NCBI GenBank assembly: GCA_030158125.1
Contig: JAOATL010000015.1
Location: 372,001 to 436,000, forward strand
Origin: Limnohabitans sp.
GTDB taxonomy: Bacteria; Pseudomonadota; Gammaproteobacteria; Burkholderiales; Burkholderiaceae_C
Reading direction: 5' to 3'
DNA length: 64,000 nt
This document shows positions 55,962 to 64,000 of the stretch, piece by piece; position 1 is the stretch's first letter; the number at the start of each line of letters is the position of its first letter. Position numbers and translations under genes: made by a program. The notes under the pieces are model-generated. The model was not told the origin of the DNA and made no database searches. It worked only from the letters and a program-made list of their open reading frames with translations.

Positions 55962-57017
55962 TTAGAACTCTTGGTAAAAGCCCAAAGCACGCTGGGTGGG
56001 GGCATCGTCCACATGGAACAGGTAGGCGTTGCCATGGCTGGCGCGGTGTTTGATGTGTGCGTGTGTGGGAATGGCCACGGTGTCGCCCGCTGACCATTTC
56101 AAGGTGACACCATCGATCTCAGACTCGCCTCTGCCTTCAATCACGTGCATCACCGAGCTGGCCGAGCGGGGGCGAGGGCTGAAGTCCAAGCCATCACGAA
56201 GCAGCTGGGCCGAGAAGCCCAATGTGGGCAAGCAAGGCGCACCCGTTTCTGGGTTCACATACGCCAACTGCACGGCGGCCTCTTTGGGGGTGCCCTTTTC
56301 AAGCGCATTCAAGGCTTCTCGCACGTCGACCCAGGGGTAGCGAATCTGCGGGTACGGCGCCCGTGCCGCTTGGCTCAGAGAGCCAAAGGGCACCAAGCCT
56401 GCGCGGCGGTATTTGGTTTGCGAAGCGTCCAAATCAGGGCTGGCATTTTGCGAAGGGCCTTCGATGGCGTAAGACGCTTCCATGCTGTAGACCATGGGCA
56501 AGTCCAAGGCATCCAGCCAAACCACGGGGCCCGTGCCTTCGTGGCCATGCTCGTGCCACAGGCCTGCAGGGGTGAGAATTAAATCACCTTTGTGCATGGG
56601 GCATTTTTCGCCTTGTACGGTGGTAAAGCCGCCTTCTCCCTCCACCACAAAGCGCACTGCGCTGGGTGTGTGACGGTGGTTGGGGGCTACTTCGCCGGGC
56701 AAAATCAGTTGCATGCCCACGTAAATGGTGGGCGTGGCCACCAGCTTTTCAATGCCATGGCCTGGGTTGCACAAGACCAAGACCCTGCGCTCGGCTTTCT
56801 CAATGGGCGTCAGTTCACCCGCACGCATCAGCTGTGGTCGGACGTCTTTGTAGTGCCACACAAAGGGCTGGGTGGCACGGGCCGGTTTGCCACGCGGCAG
56901 CAGGCCTCGCAATTGCGGCCACAGGGGCGCAATCGACAAGGCCGTCATGTCGGCAATGTAGTCGGCAGGCAGGTCTTCGAGGCGACCCAGGGTGTCAGCG
57001 TGGCGCGAGGGGTTCAT
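55962..57017 (-). CDS. Gentisate 1,2-dioxygenase
   Basis: Fe(II)-dependent ring cleavage of gentisate to maleylpyruvate in aromatic catabolism. Bicupin of 351 residues: the first cupin holds APNHRHTPSAVRFVVEGEGGFTTVQG with the metal-binding His-His-Glu set, and the second near the C-terminus has HVIEGRGESEIDGVTLKWSAGDTVAIPTHAHIKH. ATG 57017 is preferred; a GTG at 57026 would add three residues. The other gentisate-pathway genes (maleylpyruvate isomerase, fumarylpyruvate hydrolase, transporter) are not next to it, so it is an orphan here. Its promoter contains an embedded palindrome. Confidence 0.9.
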   Translation of the reverse strand: MNPSRHADTLGRLEDLPADYIADMTALSIAPLWPQLRGLLPRGKPARATQPFVWHYKDVRPQLMRAGELTPIEKAERRVLVLCNPGHGIEKLVATPTIYVGMQLILPGEVAPNHRHTPSAVRFVVEGEGGFTTVQGEKCPMHKGDLILTPAGLWHEHGHEGTGPVVWLDALDLPMVYSMEASYAIEGPSQNASPDLDASQTKYRRAGLVPFGSLSQAARAPYPQIRYPWVDVREALNALEKGTPKEAAVQLAYVNPETGAPCLPTLGFSAQLLRDGLDFSPRPRSASSVMHVIEGRGESEIDGVTLKWSAGDTVAIPTHAHIKHRASHGNAYLFHVDDAPTQRALGFYQEF

Positions 57018-57041
57018 GGTGTGCACAGTCCAGTTGGTGTG

Positions 57042-57070
57042 TTTTTAATAAGTATACATATTGATGTCAA
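57042..57070 (-). promoter_or_regulatory. Gentisate dioxygenase promoter with palindrome in the spacer
   Basis: Minus strand: -35 TTGACA (57070-57065), 17-base spacer, -10 TAAAAA (57047-57042). The spacer contains AATA-n-GTATAC-n-TATT (57047-57062), a 16-base inverted repeat symmetric apart from two positions and shaped like a MarR-family operator. A weaker plus-strand promoter for the ABC gene (TTGGTG at 57034, 17 bases, CATATT at 57057) overlaps it, so one regulator could affect both. Confidence 0.55.
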
Positions 57071-57108
57071 CTTCACAAGGCCTGTGTTCTGCGAGGCACA
57101 ATCGACGC

Positions 57109-58038
57109 ATGACAGATTTATTGAACGTTCAAAACCTCGTCAAACGCTTTGGTGACAACACCGTTGTGAACGATTTGTCGTTCCACATTGCCCCTGGCGA
57201 ATGTTTGGGCGTGATTGGCCCCAACGGTGCAGGCAAGACCACCACCTTGCGCATGTGCTTAGGCCTGACCACGCCCGATGCGGGCAGCATGACCTACTTT
57301 GGCAACTTGCGCATGCCGCACGATGCGTTGGCCATCAAGTCGCGTTTGGGTGTGGTGGCGCAGATGGACACGCTCGACCCCGACTTCACGGCCGAAGAGA
57401 ACCTCTTGGTGTACGGTCGCTATTTCGGCATGAAAGACCGTGAGATCAAAGCACGCATTGCGCCGCTCTTGGAATTTGGGGCTTTGACCAGCAAGGCCAA
57501 AGCCAAGCCGGGTGAATTGTCGGGCGGCATGAAGCGCCGCCTGAGTTTGTCACGTGCGCTGATCAACCATCCGCAAATGTTGTTGCTGGACGAGCCCACC
57601 ACTGGCCTAGATCCACAAGCGCGTCATTTGATGTGGGAGCGATTGCAGATGTTGATGCAAGAGGGCAAGTCCATCTTGCTCACAACCCACTTCATGGACG
57701 AGGCTGAGCGTTTGTGTGATCGTTTGTTGGTGCTCGACCATGGGCAAAAAATTGCAGAAGGCAAGCCGCGCGATTTGATCTCGCAACACCTTGAGCCCGA
57801 TGTGGTGGAAGTCTATGGTCAGGGGGCCTTGGCGTTGGCTGCGCCTGAATCGGCACTGCGACAACATGCTGCCCGCGTGGAGGTGAGCGGCGAAACGGTG
57901 TTTTTCTACACCGCCGAGGCACAGCCTTTGTTGATGGCTTTGCAGCACTGGCCGCACTTGCGCAGTTTGCACCGTCCCGCCAATTTGGAGGATTTGTTTT
58001 TGAAACTCACCGGTCGACAAATCAGGGAGAACGCATGA
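57109..58038 (+). CDS. ABC transporter ATP-binding protein (NodI-like)
   Basis: 309-residue nucleotide-binding subunit of an ABC-2-type exporter. Walker A GPNGAGKTT at 37-45, the signature LSGGMKRRLSLSRAL and Walker [13 protein letters not shown] are intact, with a C-terminal extension (about 225-309) typical of the NodI/DrrA group. ATG 57109 is taken over the in-frame ATG at 57061 since homology begins with TDLLNVQNLVKRFG. It overlaps the permease gene by four bases. Despite the name, nothing suggests nodulation; the cargo is unknown. Confidence 0.9.
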   Translation: MTDLLNVQNLVKRFGDNTVVNDLSFHIAPGECLGVIGPNGAGKTTTLRMCLGLTTPDAGSMTYFGNLRMPHDALAIKSRLGVVAQMDTLDPDFTAEENLLVYGRYFGMKDREIKARIAPLLEFGALTSKAKAKPGELSGGMKRRLSLSRALINHPQMLLLDEPTTGLDPQARHLMWERLQMLMQEGKSILLTTHFMDEAERLCDRLLVLDHGQKIAEGKPRDLISQHLEPDVVEVYGQGALALAAPESALRQHAARVEVSGETVFFYTAEAQPLLMALQHWPHLRSLHRPANLEDLFLKLTGRQIRENA

Positions 58039-58850
58039 TGAATTCGCACCCTGTGATCCCTTCTGTGTGGGCGCCGCCGCAACTCTCGATGCGCTGGTGG
58101 CCTGTGTTTTTGCGCAATCTTTTGGTGTGGCGCAAGTTGGCCATCCCCAGTTTGGTGGGCGGCATTGCCGAGCCGCTGATGTGGTTGGTGGCGTTCGGTT
58201 ATGGCCTGGGGGCCTTGGTTGGCTCTGTCAACATGGGCGGCCAAGAAGTGCCCTACATTTTGTTTTTGGCCAGTGGCAGCATTTGCATGAGCGCCATGAA
58301 CTCAGCATCTTTTGAAGCACTGTATTCGGCCTTCTCGCGCATGCACATGCAAAAAACGTGGGACGGCATCATGAATGCGCCTGTGCGACTTGACGATGTG
58401 GTGATGGCCGAAATGCTGTGGGCCTCGTACAAAGCCTTGTTCACCGTCACGGCCATTTTGGGTGTGATGCTGGCGCTGGGCATCAGCCACAGTTGGAAGT
58501 TGATTTTGGCATGGCCCGTTCTGTGGTTGGTGGGTGTCACTTTCAGTTGCATTGCCTTGATCTTCAATGCCCTGGCCAAAGGCTATGATTTTTTCACGTA
58601 CTACTTCACCTTGTTCCTCACGCCCATGATGTTTTTGTCGGGCATTTATTTTCCGCGCACGCAACTGCCGGAATGGCTGCAAGTCATCACCTCTTACTTG
58701 CCCCTGACCGCTGCCATAGAAGTGGTGCGGCCTTTGTTTTTAGACCAGTGGCCACAACATTTTGTGGGCAACTTGTGTCTGCTGGTGGGTGTGGCGGCCA
58801 GTGCTTTTTGGCTGGCATTGGCTTTGACGCGCAAACGGTTCAGAGCGTGA
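58035..58850 (+). CDS. ABC-2-type transporter permease (NodJ-like)
   Basis: Membrane partner of the preceding ATPase, 271 residues with six predicted helices in the ABC-2 fold. MPSLVGGIAEPLMWLVAFGYGLG and TLFLTPMMFLSGIYFPRTQLPEWLQ are the conserved NodJ-type segments. Translation overlaps the NodI-like gene by four bases (ATGA). The next gene, a 3-hydroxyacyl-CoA dehydrogenase, starts 50 bases later with no clear link. Confidence 0.9.
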   Translation: MMNSHPVIPSVWAPPQLSMRWWPVFLRNLLVWRKLAIPSLVGGIAEPLMWLVAFGYGLGALVGSVNMGGQEVPYILFLASGSICMSAMNSASFEALYSAFSRMHMQKTWDGIMNAPVRLDDVVMAEMLWASYKALFTVTAILGVMLALGISHSWKLILAWPVLWLVGVTFSCIALIFNALAKGYDFFTYYFTLFLTPMMFLSGIYFPRTQLPEWLQVITSYLPLTAAIEVVRPLFLDQWPQHFVGNLCLLVGVAASAFWLALALTRKRFRA

Positions 58851-58900
58851 CGAAGCACCATCGGCTTTCAGTTTTTTCTCAACTTTTCATTTTCTAAATC

Positions 58901-59749
58901 ATGATCATTCAAAAAGTAGGCATCATTGGCGCAGGCACCATGGGCAACGGCATTGCACAGGCCTGTGCAGTCGCTGGCATTCCTGTGGTGATGGTGGACA
59001 TCTCTGAGGCGGCAGTGGCCAAGGGCATTGCCACAGTGTCGGGCAGCTTAGACCGTTTGCTGAAAAAAGAAAAAATCACGGAGGCCGATAAAGCTGCAGC
59101 GCTGGCCAACATTCAGGGCAGCACCCAGTACGAAGACTTGATGCATGCCGATCTGGTCATTGAAGCGGCCACCGAAAACCAAGACCTCAAAGTCAAAATT
59201 CTGAAGCAACTGGACGCGCTGTTGGCACCCGAGGTCATCATCGCTTCCAATACATCGTCTATTTCTATCACGCAGTTGGCGGCGGTCACGGCGCGTGCCG
59301 ACCGTTTCATCGGCATGCACTTTTTCAACCCTGTGCCCATGATGGCGCTGGTGGAAATTATTCGTGGTTTGCAAACCAGCGATGCCACGCACGATGCAGT
59401 CCACGCATTGGCCACAGCATTGGGTAAAACGCCCATTACCGTGAAGAATGCGCCCGGCTTTGTGGTCAACCGTATTTTGGTGCCCATGATCAACGAAGCC
59501 TTGTTTGTGCTCTCCGAAGGTTTGGCAACACCGGACGACATTGATGCAGGCATGAAACTCGGATGCAACCAACCCATTGGCCCCTTGGCCTTGGCTGACA
59601 TGATCGGCTTGGACGTGTGCCTGGCTGTGATGGAGGTTTACCTCAAAGAATTTGGGGATAGCAAATACCGTCCCTGCCCCTTGCTCAAAGAGTTGGTAGC
59701 CGCGGGTCGATTGGGCCGCAAAACTGGCCACGGTGTTTACCAATATTGA
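58901..59749 (+). CDS. 3-hydroxybutyryl-CoA dehydrogenase
   Basis: NAD(P)-dependent oxidation of 3-hydroxyacyl-CoA, 282 residues, in short-chain fatty acid or butyrate/PHB metabolism. The dinucleotide motif GAGTMGNGIAQ is at 10-20; HFFNPVPMMALVEIIRGL holds the catalytic histidine, with PGFVVNRILVPMINEA after it. It is a stand-alone enzyme rather than a FadB-type fusion. No Shine-Dalgarno sequence is seen. It is followed by a crotonase gene, the neighbouring step of beta-oxidation, suggesting a pathway pair. Confidence 0.92.
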   Translation: MIIQKVGIIGAGTMGNGIAQACAVAGIPVVMVDISEAAVAKGIATVSGSLDRLLKKEKITEADKAAALANIQGSTQYEDLMHADLVIEAATENQDLKVKILKQLDALLAPEVIIASNTSSISITQLAAVTARADRFIGMHFFNPVPMMALVEIIRGLQTSDATHDAVHALATALGKTPITVKNAPGFVVNRILVPMINEALFVLSEGLATPDDIDAGMKLGCNQPIGPLALADMIGLDVCLAVMEVYLKEFGDSKYRPCPLLKELVAAGRLGRKTGHGVYQY

Positions 59750-59803
59750 TTTAGCGCAAGTGTTCGAGCAGCGCCGCTCTTTAATCTGCAAGCAAGGCTC
59801 TTT

Positions 59804-60607
59804 ATGACAACGATTCATCCAGAAGGCAGCATCGACTTGGCGGTGCAGGGCAGCGTGTTGTTGATCGGTATCAACCGACCCAACAAGCGCAACGGCTTTA
59901 CACCCAAGATGTACCGCGAATTGGGCGAAGCCTACACACGTCTAGACGACGATCCGGCTTTGCGTGTGGGTGTGTTGCACGCCATGGGCGAGCATTTCAC
60001 CGCAGGACTTGATTTGCCCACCATTGCGCCGCTGATGCAACGCGGTGAAAAAGCCGTGCCGTTGGGCTTGGTCGACCCGCTCAATTTGGGCATGGAAGGC
60101 TATCGTCGGCGCACCAAACCCATGGTGGTGGCGGTGCAGGGCATCACCTATACCTTGGGCATTGAGTTGATGTTGGCGGCCGACATGGTGGTGGCCGCCG
60201 ACAATTGCCGATTCTCGCAATTGGAAGTGAAGCGCGGCATCATGGCCACAGGCGGCGCCACCCTGCGCATGGCCGAACGTGCGGGCATGGGCAATGCCTT
60301 GTTGCATTTGCTCACGGGCGACGAGTTTGACAGCGCCGAAGCCTTGCGCTTGAATTTTGTGCAGCGCGTGGTCCCTGCGGGCGAACAATTGAGCGAGGCA
60401 CTCAAGCTTGCACACGCCATTGCAGCGCAGGCACCCTTGGCCGTCGTGGCCACACGTCAAAGCGTTCTAAAAGCGGTGGAGCAAGGTCCGTTGGTGGCCA
60501 TGCATGAATTCATTGCTGTGCAAAAAACACTCTCCAACAGCGAAGACGCCAAAGAGGGTGTGCAGTCTTTCATTGAAAAGCGTGCCGCGCGCTTTACTGG
60601 AAAATAG
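59804..60607 (+). CDS. Enoyl-CoA hydratase/isomerase (crotonase family)
   Basis: 267 residues of the crotonase fold. The oxyanion-hole region is HFTAGLDLPTIAP and the GITYTLGIELMLAADMV stretch keeps the first catalytic Glu; FSQLEVKRGIMATGG keeps the second. Both glutamates of true hydratases therefore remain, favouring hydratase over isomerase. It is linked to the hydroxyacyl-CoA dehydrogenase upstream and stops four bases before the GTG of the phosphatase gene, so transcription may continue into the kinase cluster. Chain-length preference is unknown. Confidence 0.88.
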   Translation: MTTIHPEGSIDLAVQGSVLLIGINRPNKRNGFTPKMYRELGEAYTRLDDDPALRVGVLHAMGEHFTAGLDLPTIAPLMQRGEKAVPLGLVDPLNLGMEGYRRRTKPMVVAVQGITYTLGIELMLAADMVVAADNCRFSQLEVKRGIMATGGATLRMAERAGMGNALLHLLTGDEFDSAEALRLNFVQRVVPAGEQLSEALKLAHAIAAQAPLAVVATRQSVLKAVEQGPLVAMHEFIAVQKTLSNSEDAKEGVQSFIEKRAARFTGK

Positions 60608-60611
60608 CATT

Positions 60612-61364
60612 GTGAAAATTGCGTTGCTCTCGGATATTCATGCCAATTTGCAAGCCTTGAACGCTTGCATGGCACATGCCAAGGCGCAAGGCATCGATCG
60701 TTGGGCGTTGTTGGGTGATTTGGTGGGCTATGGCGGCAACCCCAAAGAAGTCATGGACATTGCCATGCAATTGGCCGATGCGGGGGCCTGGATTCTGCAG
60801 GGCAACCACGATGAGATGGCGATCAAGCCGCCTGAAGGCGATGGCAGCATGGGCAGCAGCAGTGCACTGTGGACGCATGCACAACTGAGCGCAACACAGC
60901 TTGGATTTTTGAAGTCTCTTCCCTTCACGGCATTGTCTGGCCCCTTGTTGCTGGTGCACGCCAGTGCTTACGTGCCCGAGCGTTGGCACTATGTCGATTC
61001 AGAGCGTGCAGCCGATTTGTGTGCCGATCATGCCCTTCAAACCTACGATGCGCGGCATGTGGTGGTCGGGCATGTGCATCAACAATCTGTTTACTACCGC
61101 GGTACAGGCCACAGCATGATGCGGTTTGAACCCACGGCAGACGTGCCTGTGCCGATGCCTTCACATCGCCGTTGGGTGGCTACTGTGGGGTCTGTGGGGC
61201 AGCCTCGAGATCACAAGCCTGAAGCGATGTATGCCATCTATGACGACGTGGCAGGTCGCATGACGTTTCACCGCGTTGCTTATGACCATGCGTCTGCAGC
61301 CTTGGCGATCCGGGCCGCAGGCTTGCCAGAATTCTTTGCCGAACGATTGGCACAAGGGCGATGA
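60612..61364 (+). CDS. Calcineurin-like metallophosphoesterase
   Basis: 250 residues. All metal-binding motifs of the family are present in order: SDIHANLQAL (D-x-H), GDLVGYG, GNHDE and GHVH, with LLVHAS between the last two. This is close to the bacterial PP1-like/YfcE group and may remove phosphate from proteins or small molecules. The start is GTG 60612, four bases past the crotonase stop, since SDIH must lie near the N-terminus; the upstream in-frame region overlaps the crotonase gene. The kinase gene overlaps its end by four bases. Together they look like a phosphatase-kinase pair. Confidence 0.88.
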   Translation: MKIALLSDIHANLQALNACMAHAKAQGIDRWALLGDLVGYGGNPKEVMDIAMQLADAGAWILQGNHDEMAIKPPEGDGSMGSSSALWTHAQLSATQLGFLKSLPFTALSGPLLLVHASAYVPERWHYVDSERAADLCADHALQTYDARHVVVGHVHQQSVYYRGTGHSMMRFEPTADVPVPMPSHRRWVATVGSVGQPRDHKPEAMYAIYDDVAGRMTFHRVAYDHASAALAIRAAGLPEFFAERLAQGR

Positions 61365-62827
61365 AACTTTTAAATCCTGGCCATGTGATTGATGGCTTTG
61401 AAATCCAAGAATGCCTGCACGCAGGTGGCATGGCGCACATCTATACCGTTCAATACGCCGTGGGTGAAGGCGGTGCACGTCGTGAGTCTGAGTTTCCCAT
61501 GGCCATGAAAATCCCGCGCATGACGGCAGGCGATGGTGCGGAGAACATTGTCAGTTTTGAAGTCGAGCATCAAATTTTGCCTGCAATTTCAGGTGCGAAT
61601 GTGCCGCGCTTTGTGGCTGCGGGCGATTTGTCGCGCACGCCTTACTTGGTCATGGAGTATGTGCAGGGTTCAACCCTTGAAACGTGGGCCGACAATTTTC
61701 ACAAAGAGACATTTCAGCCAGGCTTGCACGATCGCGCACTGGCCAGAATGGGGGCAGAGTTGGCACATGCTGTGCACAGCTTGCACAAACAAAATGTGTG
61801 TCACTTAGACCTCAAGCCTGCCAATGTGCTGATTCGGCCCAATGGCAAAGTGGTGCTGCTAGATTTTGGGCTGTCCTGCCATGCACATTTCCCCGATCTG
61901 CTGGCTGAAGAATTGCGCAAGGCCGTGGGCTCGCCGGCTTGGATTGCGCCCGAGCAAGTGGTGGGCGTGCGTGGCGATCCGCGTTCAGATATTTTTGCCA
62001 TCGGTGTCATGCTGTATGAGTTGGCCACGAGCGAGTTGCCTTTTGGAGAGCCCGCCACCGCAGGTGGCTTGCGTCAGCGTTTGTGGATGGACCCTGTGCC
62101 GCCGCGCAAGCGCAACCCGCAAGTGCCTGAGTGGCTGCAAGAAGTCATTTTGAAATGCCTGCATCCCGAGGCCGCTAAGCGCTATCCGTCGGCTGCGCAC
62201 CTGGCCATGGACTTGAGTAACCCCGATCAAATTCGCATCACTGAGCGCGGTCGTCAAATCAAGGGCATAGGTTTCAAAGAGCACTTGAAGCGTTGGCTCA
62301 AAGCGGCGGGCATGCACTACCAGCCTAGCCCTTTGCCTTCAAGACAAATCAAAGAGGTGCCCATCCTGATGGTGGCCTTGCCGCATGCCGATGTGAGTGA
62401 TGCAACTTGGTACTCGTTGCGCGAGGCGGTAGACCGATCGTTGGGCATTCGACCGGGCGCACGTCTGGCCTGCGTCACCGTGATTTCTGCTGGTGACACC
62501 AGCAGTACCGAATCGGACAAGAGCGAAAGCAGTGTGCACCGCATGCATTTGTCGCGCATGCAGCAATGGTCCCAAGGGCTGGATTTGCATGACCATCAAA
62601 TTTCTTTTCACGTTTTAGAGTCCGGTGATGTGGCGCATGCGTTGGTGAAATATGCGGAAGGCAACGAGGTCAGCATGATCATCATGGGCGCTGCCACCCA
62701 CGGCTTGCAGATGCAGCGCTTTGTGGCCACGGTGCCCATCAAGGTGGCCATGGAGGCGCCGTGCACCGTTATTTTGGTGAAGCAAGATGTGCCGTTTGAA
62801 TTTTTAGGATCCCTGCATGAAGAATGA
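61361..62827 (+). CDS. Ser/Thr protein kinase fused to a universal stress protein domain
   Basis: 488 residues in two domains. The N-terminal Hanks-type kinase (about 12-285) has the Gly-rich loop HAGGMAHIYTV at 20-30, the ATP-anchoring Lys50 in MAMKIPR, HLDLKPAN at 148-155 with Asp150, DFGL at 168-171, and the APE motif at 196-198, so it should be active. A linker (about 290-330) leads to a UspA-like domain (about 331-475) with IIMGAATHGL and a TVPIKV ATP-motif variant. The fusion suggests sensing of ATP or stress by the Usp part. It overlaps the phosphatase by four bases and the next kinase gene by 11. Confidence 0.88.
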   Translation: MKLLNPGHVIDGFEIQECLHAGGMAHIYTVQYAVGEGGARRESEFPMAMKIPRMTAGDGAENIVSFEVEHQILPAISGANVPRFVAAGDLSRTPYLVMEYVQGSTLETWADNFHKETFQPGLHDRALARMGAELAHAVHSLHKQNVCHLDLKPANVLIRPNGKVVLLDFGLSCHAHFPDLLAEELRKAVGSPAWIAPEQVVGVRGDPRSDIFAIGVMLYELATSELPFGEPATAGGLRQRLWMDPVPPRKRNPQVPEWLQEVILKCLHPEAAKRYPSAAHLAMDLSNPDQIRITERGRQIKGIGFKEHLKRWLKAAGMHYQPSPLPSRQIKEVPILMVALPHADVSDATWYSLREAVDRSLGIRPGARLACVTVISAGDTSSTESDKSESSVHRMHLSRMQQWSQGLDLHDHQISFHVLESGDVAHALVKYAEGNEVSMIIMGAATHGLQMQRFVATVPIKVAMEAPCTVILVKQDVPFEFLGSLHEE

Positions 62828-63947
62828 AGTCCCGCAAGGGCCAGTCGAGTGGGACGCTAGCCATCCGTATGCCTCGCTCACGCCCGATGCCGTGCTTGAC
62901 GCGTTGGCCGATATTGGTTTGATGGGCGATGGCCGCCTCACGGCACTCAGCTCCTACGAAAATCGCGTCTATCAAATTCAACTTGAAACCGAGCGTGCGC
63001 CTGCCCAAACCAATGGCACGCCTGTGCCGGACAGTGTGGTTGCCAAGTTTTACCGGCCTGGTCGGTGGACCGATGCGCAAATTCAAGAAGAGCACGACTT
63101 TGCCGCAGAACTGGTAACAGCCGAAGTGCCAGTGGTGCCACCTCTGAATTTGCAAGGGCATACTTTGCATCACAAACCTTTTGCGGGCAGTGATGCAAAC
63201 GGCCTTTCACCCGGCCAAGCGTTTCAAGGATTTTCCTATTCAGTCAGTGAGCGCCGCGGCGGTCGGCCGCCCGAGTTGGACGACGACGAGGTATTGGAAT
63301 GGATCGGCCGATTTTTGGCGCGCATTCATACCGTGGGCGCTGCCAAGCCATTTCACAACCGTCCATCACTCAGCATCGACACATTCATGCAAGAGCCCAA
63401 GGATTGGTTGTTTGCCAACAAAGCCATCCCCATGGAAGTCGAGCGCGCATGGCAAAACGCGTGGCAACAAGCCATGGACGTGATGCACGCCGCCGGCTTG
63501 GGTTCTGCGCATGGCAGCGATTGGCCGCATTTCCAAATGCTGCGTTTACATGGCGATTGTCACCCCGGTAATATTTTGTGGACACCTGCTGACTTGCCAG
63601 GCGGTGGTCCGCACTTCGTCGATTTAGACGATGCGCGCATGGGCCCTGCGGTCCAAGACTTGTGGATGCTCTTGTCGGGTGATCGCAAACAGCGCTCCGG
63701 TCAGCTCAGCATGTTGCTGGACGGGTATGAGCAAGTGCGTGACTTTGATCGACGCGAACTGGCCTTGATTGAGCCGCTGCGCACATTGCGCCTAGTGCAT
63801 TACAGCGCATGGCTTGCACGTCGCTGGGACGATCCTATTTTCCCGATTAACTTTCCTTGGTTTGGTACGCCAGACTATTGGCGCGGGCAAGTTCAAATGT
63901 TGGAAGAACAGATTGAACAAATGCAGGAGCCTCTGTTGGCGGTCTAA
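62817..63947 (+). CDS. srkA: SrkA/RdoA-type stress response kinase
   Basis: 376 residues of the aminoglycoside-phosphotransferase-like kinase fold. LHGDCHPGNILW is the catalytic loop and FVDLDDARMGPAVQDLWMLL holds the metal-binding Asp; both are near-identical to E. coli YihE/SrkA, a protein kinase that limits death from stress. The C-terminal RRWDDPIFPINFPWFGTPDYW segment is also SrkA-specific. It starts inside the end of the kinase-Usp gene (11-base overlap), so it is the third gene of that transcript, and a terminator follows. Confidence 0.93.
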   Translation: MKNEVPQGPVEWDASHPYASLTPDAVLDALADIGLMGDGRLTALSSYENRVYQIQLETERAPAQTNGTPVPDSVVAKFYRPGRWTDAQIQEEHDFAAELVTAEVPVVPPLNLQGHTLHHKPFAGSDANGLSPGQAFQGFSYSVSERRGGRPPELDDDEVLEWIGRFLARIHTVGAAKPFHNRPSLSIDTFMQEPKDWLFANKAIPMEVERAWQNAWQQAMDVMHAAGLGSAHGSDWPHFQMLRLHGDCHPGNILWTPADLPGGGPHFVDLDDARMGPAVQDLWMLLSGDRKQRSGQLSMLLDGYEQVRDFDRRELALIEPLRTLRLVHYSAWLARRWDDPIFPINFPWFGTPDYWRGQVQMLEEQIEQMQEPLLAV

Positions 63948-63957
63948 GCAGACATGA

Positions 63958-63982
63958 AAAGGCCGCCCGAAGGCGGCTTTTT
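63958..63982 (+). terminator. Rho-independent terminator after the kinase cluster
   Basis: GCCGCC (63962-63967), loop CGAA, GGCGGC (63972-63977), flanked by AAAAG on the left and followed by TTTTT. Marks the end of the phosphatase-kinase-SrkA transcript. Confidence 0.9.
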
Positions 63983-64000
63983 CATTGAAATGCCAAAGGT

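Noticed and set aside
1-64000. CRISPR arrays, insertion sequences, prophage, tRNA or rRNA genes
   Set aside because: No regularly spaced repeats, transposase or integrase motifs, or cloverleaf sequences were recognised in any gap; a dedicated tRNA and RNA-family scan would settle this.

Overview
The window reads as chromosomal core sequence from a betaproteobacterium of the order Burkholderiales, most likely family Comamonadaceae (Limnohabitans/Rhodoferax/Hydrogenophaga-like). I base this on recognisable protein families (PtsN with HprK, a HiPIP, a split PntAA/PntAB/PntB transhydrogenase, the betaproteobacterial GshA type), on moderately high GC, and on gene order. A genus cannot be fixed by reading alone. 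About 60 protein genes fill the window. I saw no rRNA, tRNA, insertion sequence, prophage or CRISPR array, and no gap between genes is longer than 300 bases. The longest is 225 bases, upstream of corA.

Layout. 1-6200: end of a class II fructose-bisphosphate aldolase, purC, an Mpo1-like membrane protein, a thioredoxin-TPR protein, then purE-purK-sua5. 6200-9750 (minus strand): OmpW-like porin, GDSL lipoprotein and the DacB-type PBP4. 9793-14713: two EamA transporters around the overlapping tsaB-rimI-udg operon, then pyrF. 14780-20280: uvrA, a HiPIP, an MFS carrier and ssb. 20337-24930: an RND efflux operon (adaptor, pump, small DUF2892 membrane protein) whose promoter has a CsoR-family-like palindrome in its spacer. 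25028-29566: a LysR regulator, a LysR-type box and an operon of an SDR protein with TcuA and TcuB homologues. 29569-37010: mnmA, a lytic transglycosylase, pntAA-pntAB-pntB, fadD, mtnN. 37042-39522 (minus): corA with a structured leader, and a patatin. 39561-42837: MFS carrier, hpf, ptsN, hprK. 42858-53000: fur diverging from bamE-dapB-exbB-exbD, then leuS-lptE-holA-proA-gshA. 53154-57017: kup, psd and an isolated gentisate 1,2-dioxygenase. 57109-64000: a NodIJ-like ABC exporter, 3-hydroxyacyl-CoA dehydrogenase, a crotonase, and a compact phosphatase / kinase-UspA / SrkA-type kinase cluster.

Most of the window is housekeeping: purine, pyrimidine, proline, lysine, glutathione and phospholipid synthesis, t6A and s2U tRNA modification, DNA repair and replication, outer-membrane biogenesis, and NADPH balance. 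The parts that deserve attention are (i) the phosphatase-kinase/UspA-kinase operon at 60612-63947, (ii) the RND-DUF2892 operon with its palindromic promoter, (iii) the tcuAB-like operon whose SDR lacks the catalytic tyrosine, (iv) palindromes inside or beside the promoters of gentisate dioxygenase, the GDSL gene and purE, and (v) several housekeeping genes whose -10 hexamer lies so close to the start codon that near-leaderless mRNAs are predicted. All function calls rest on reading motifs and on family knowledge; no database search was run.
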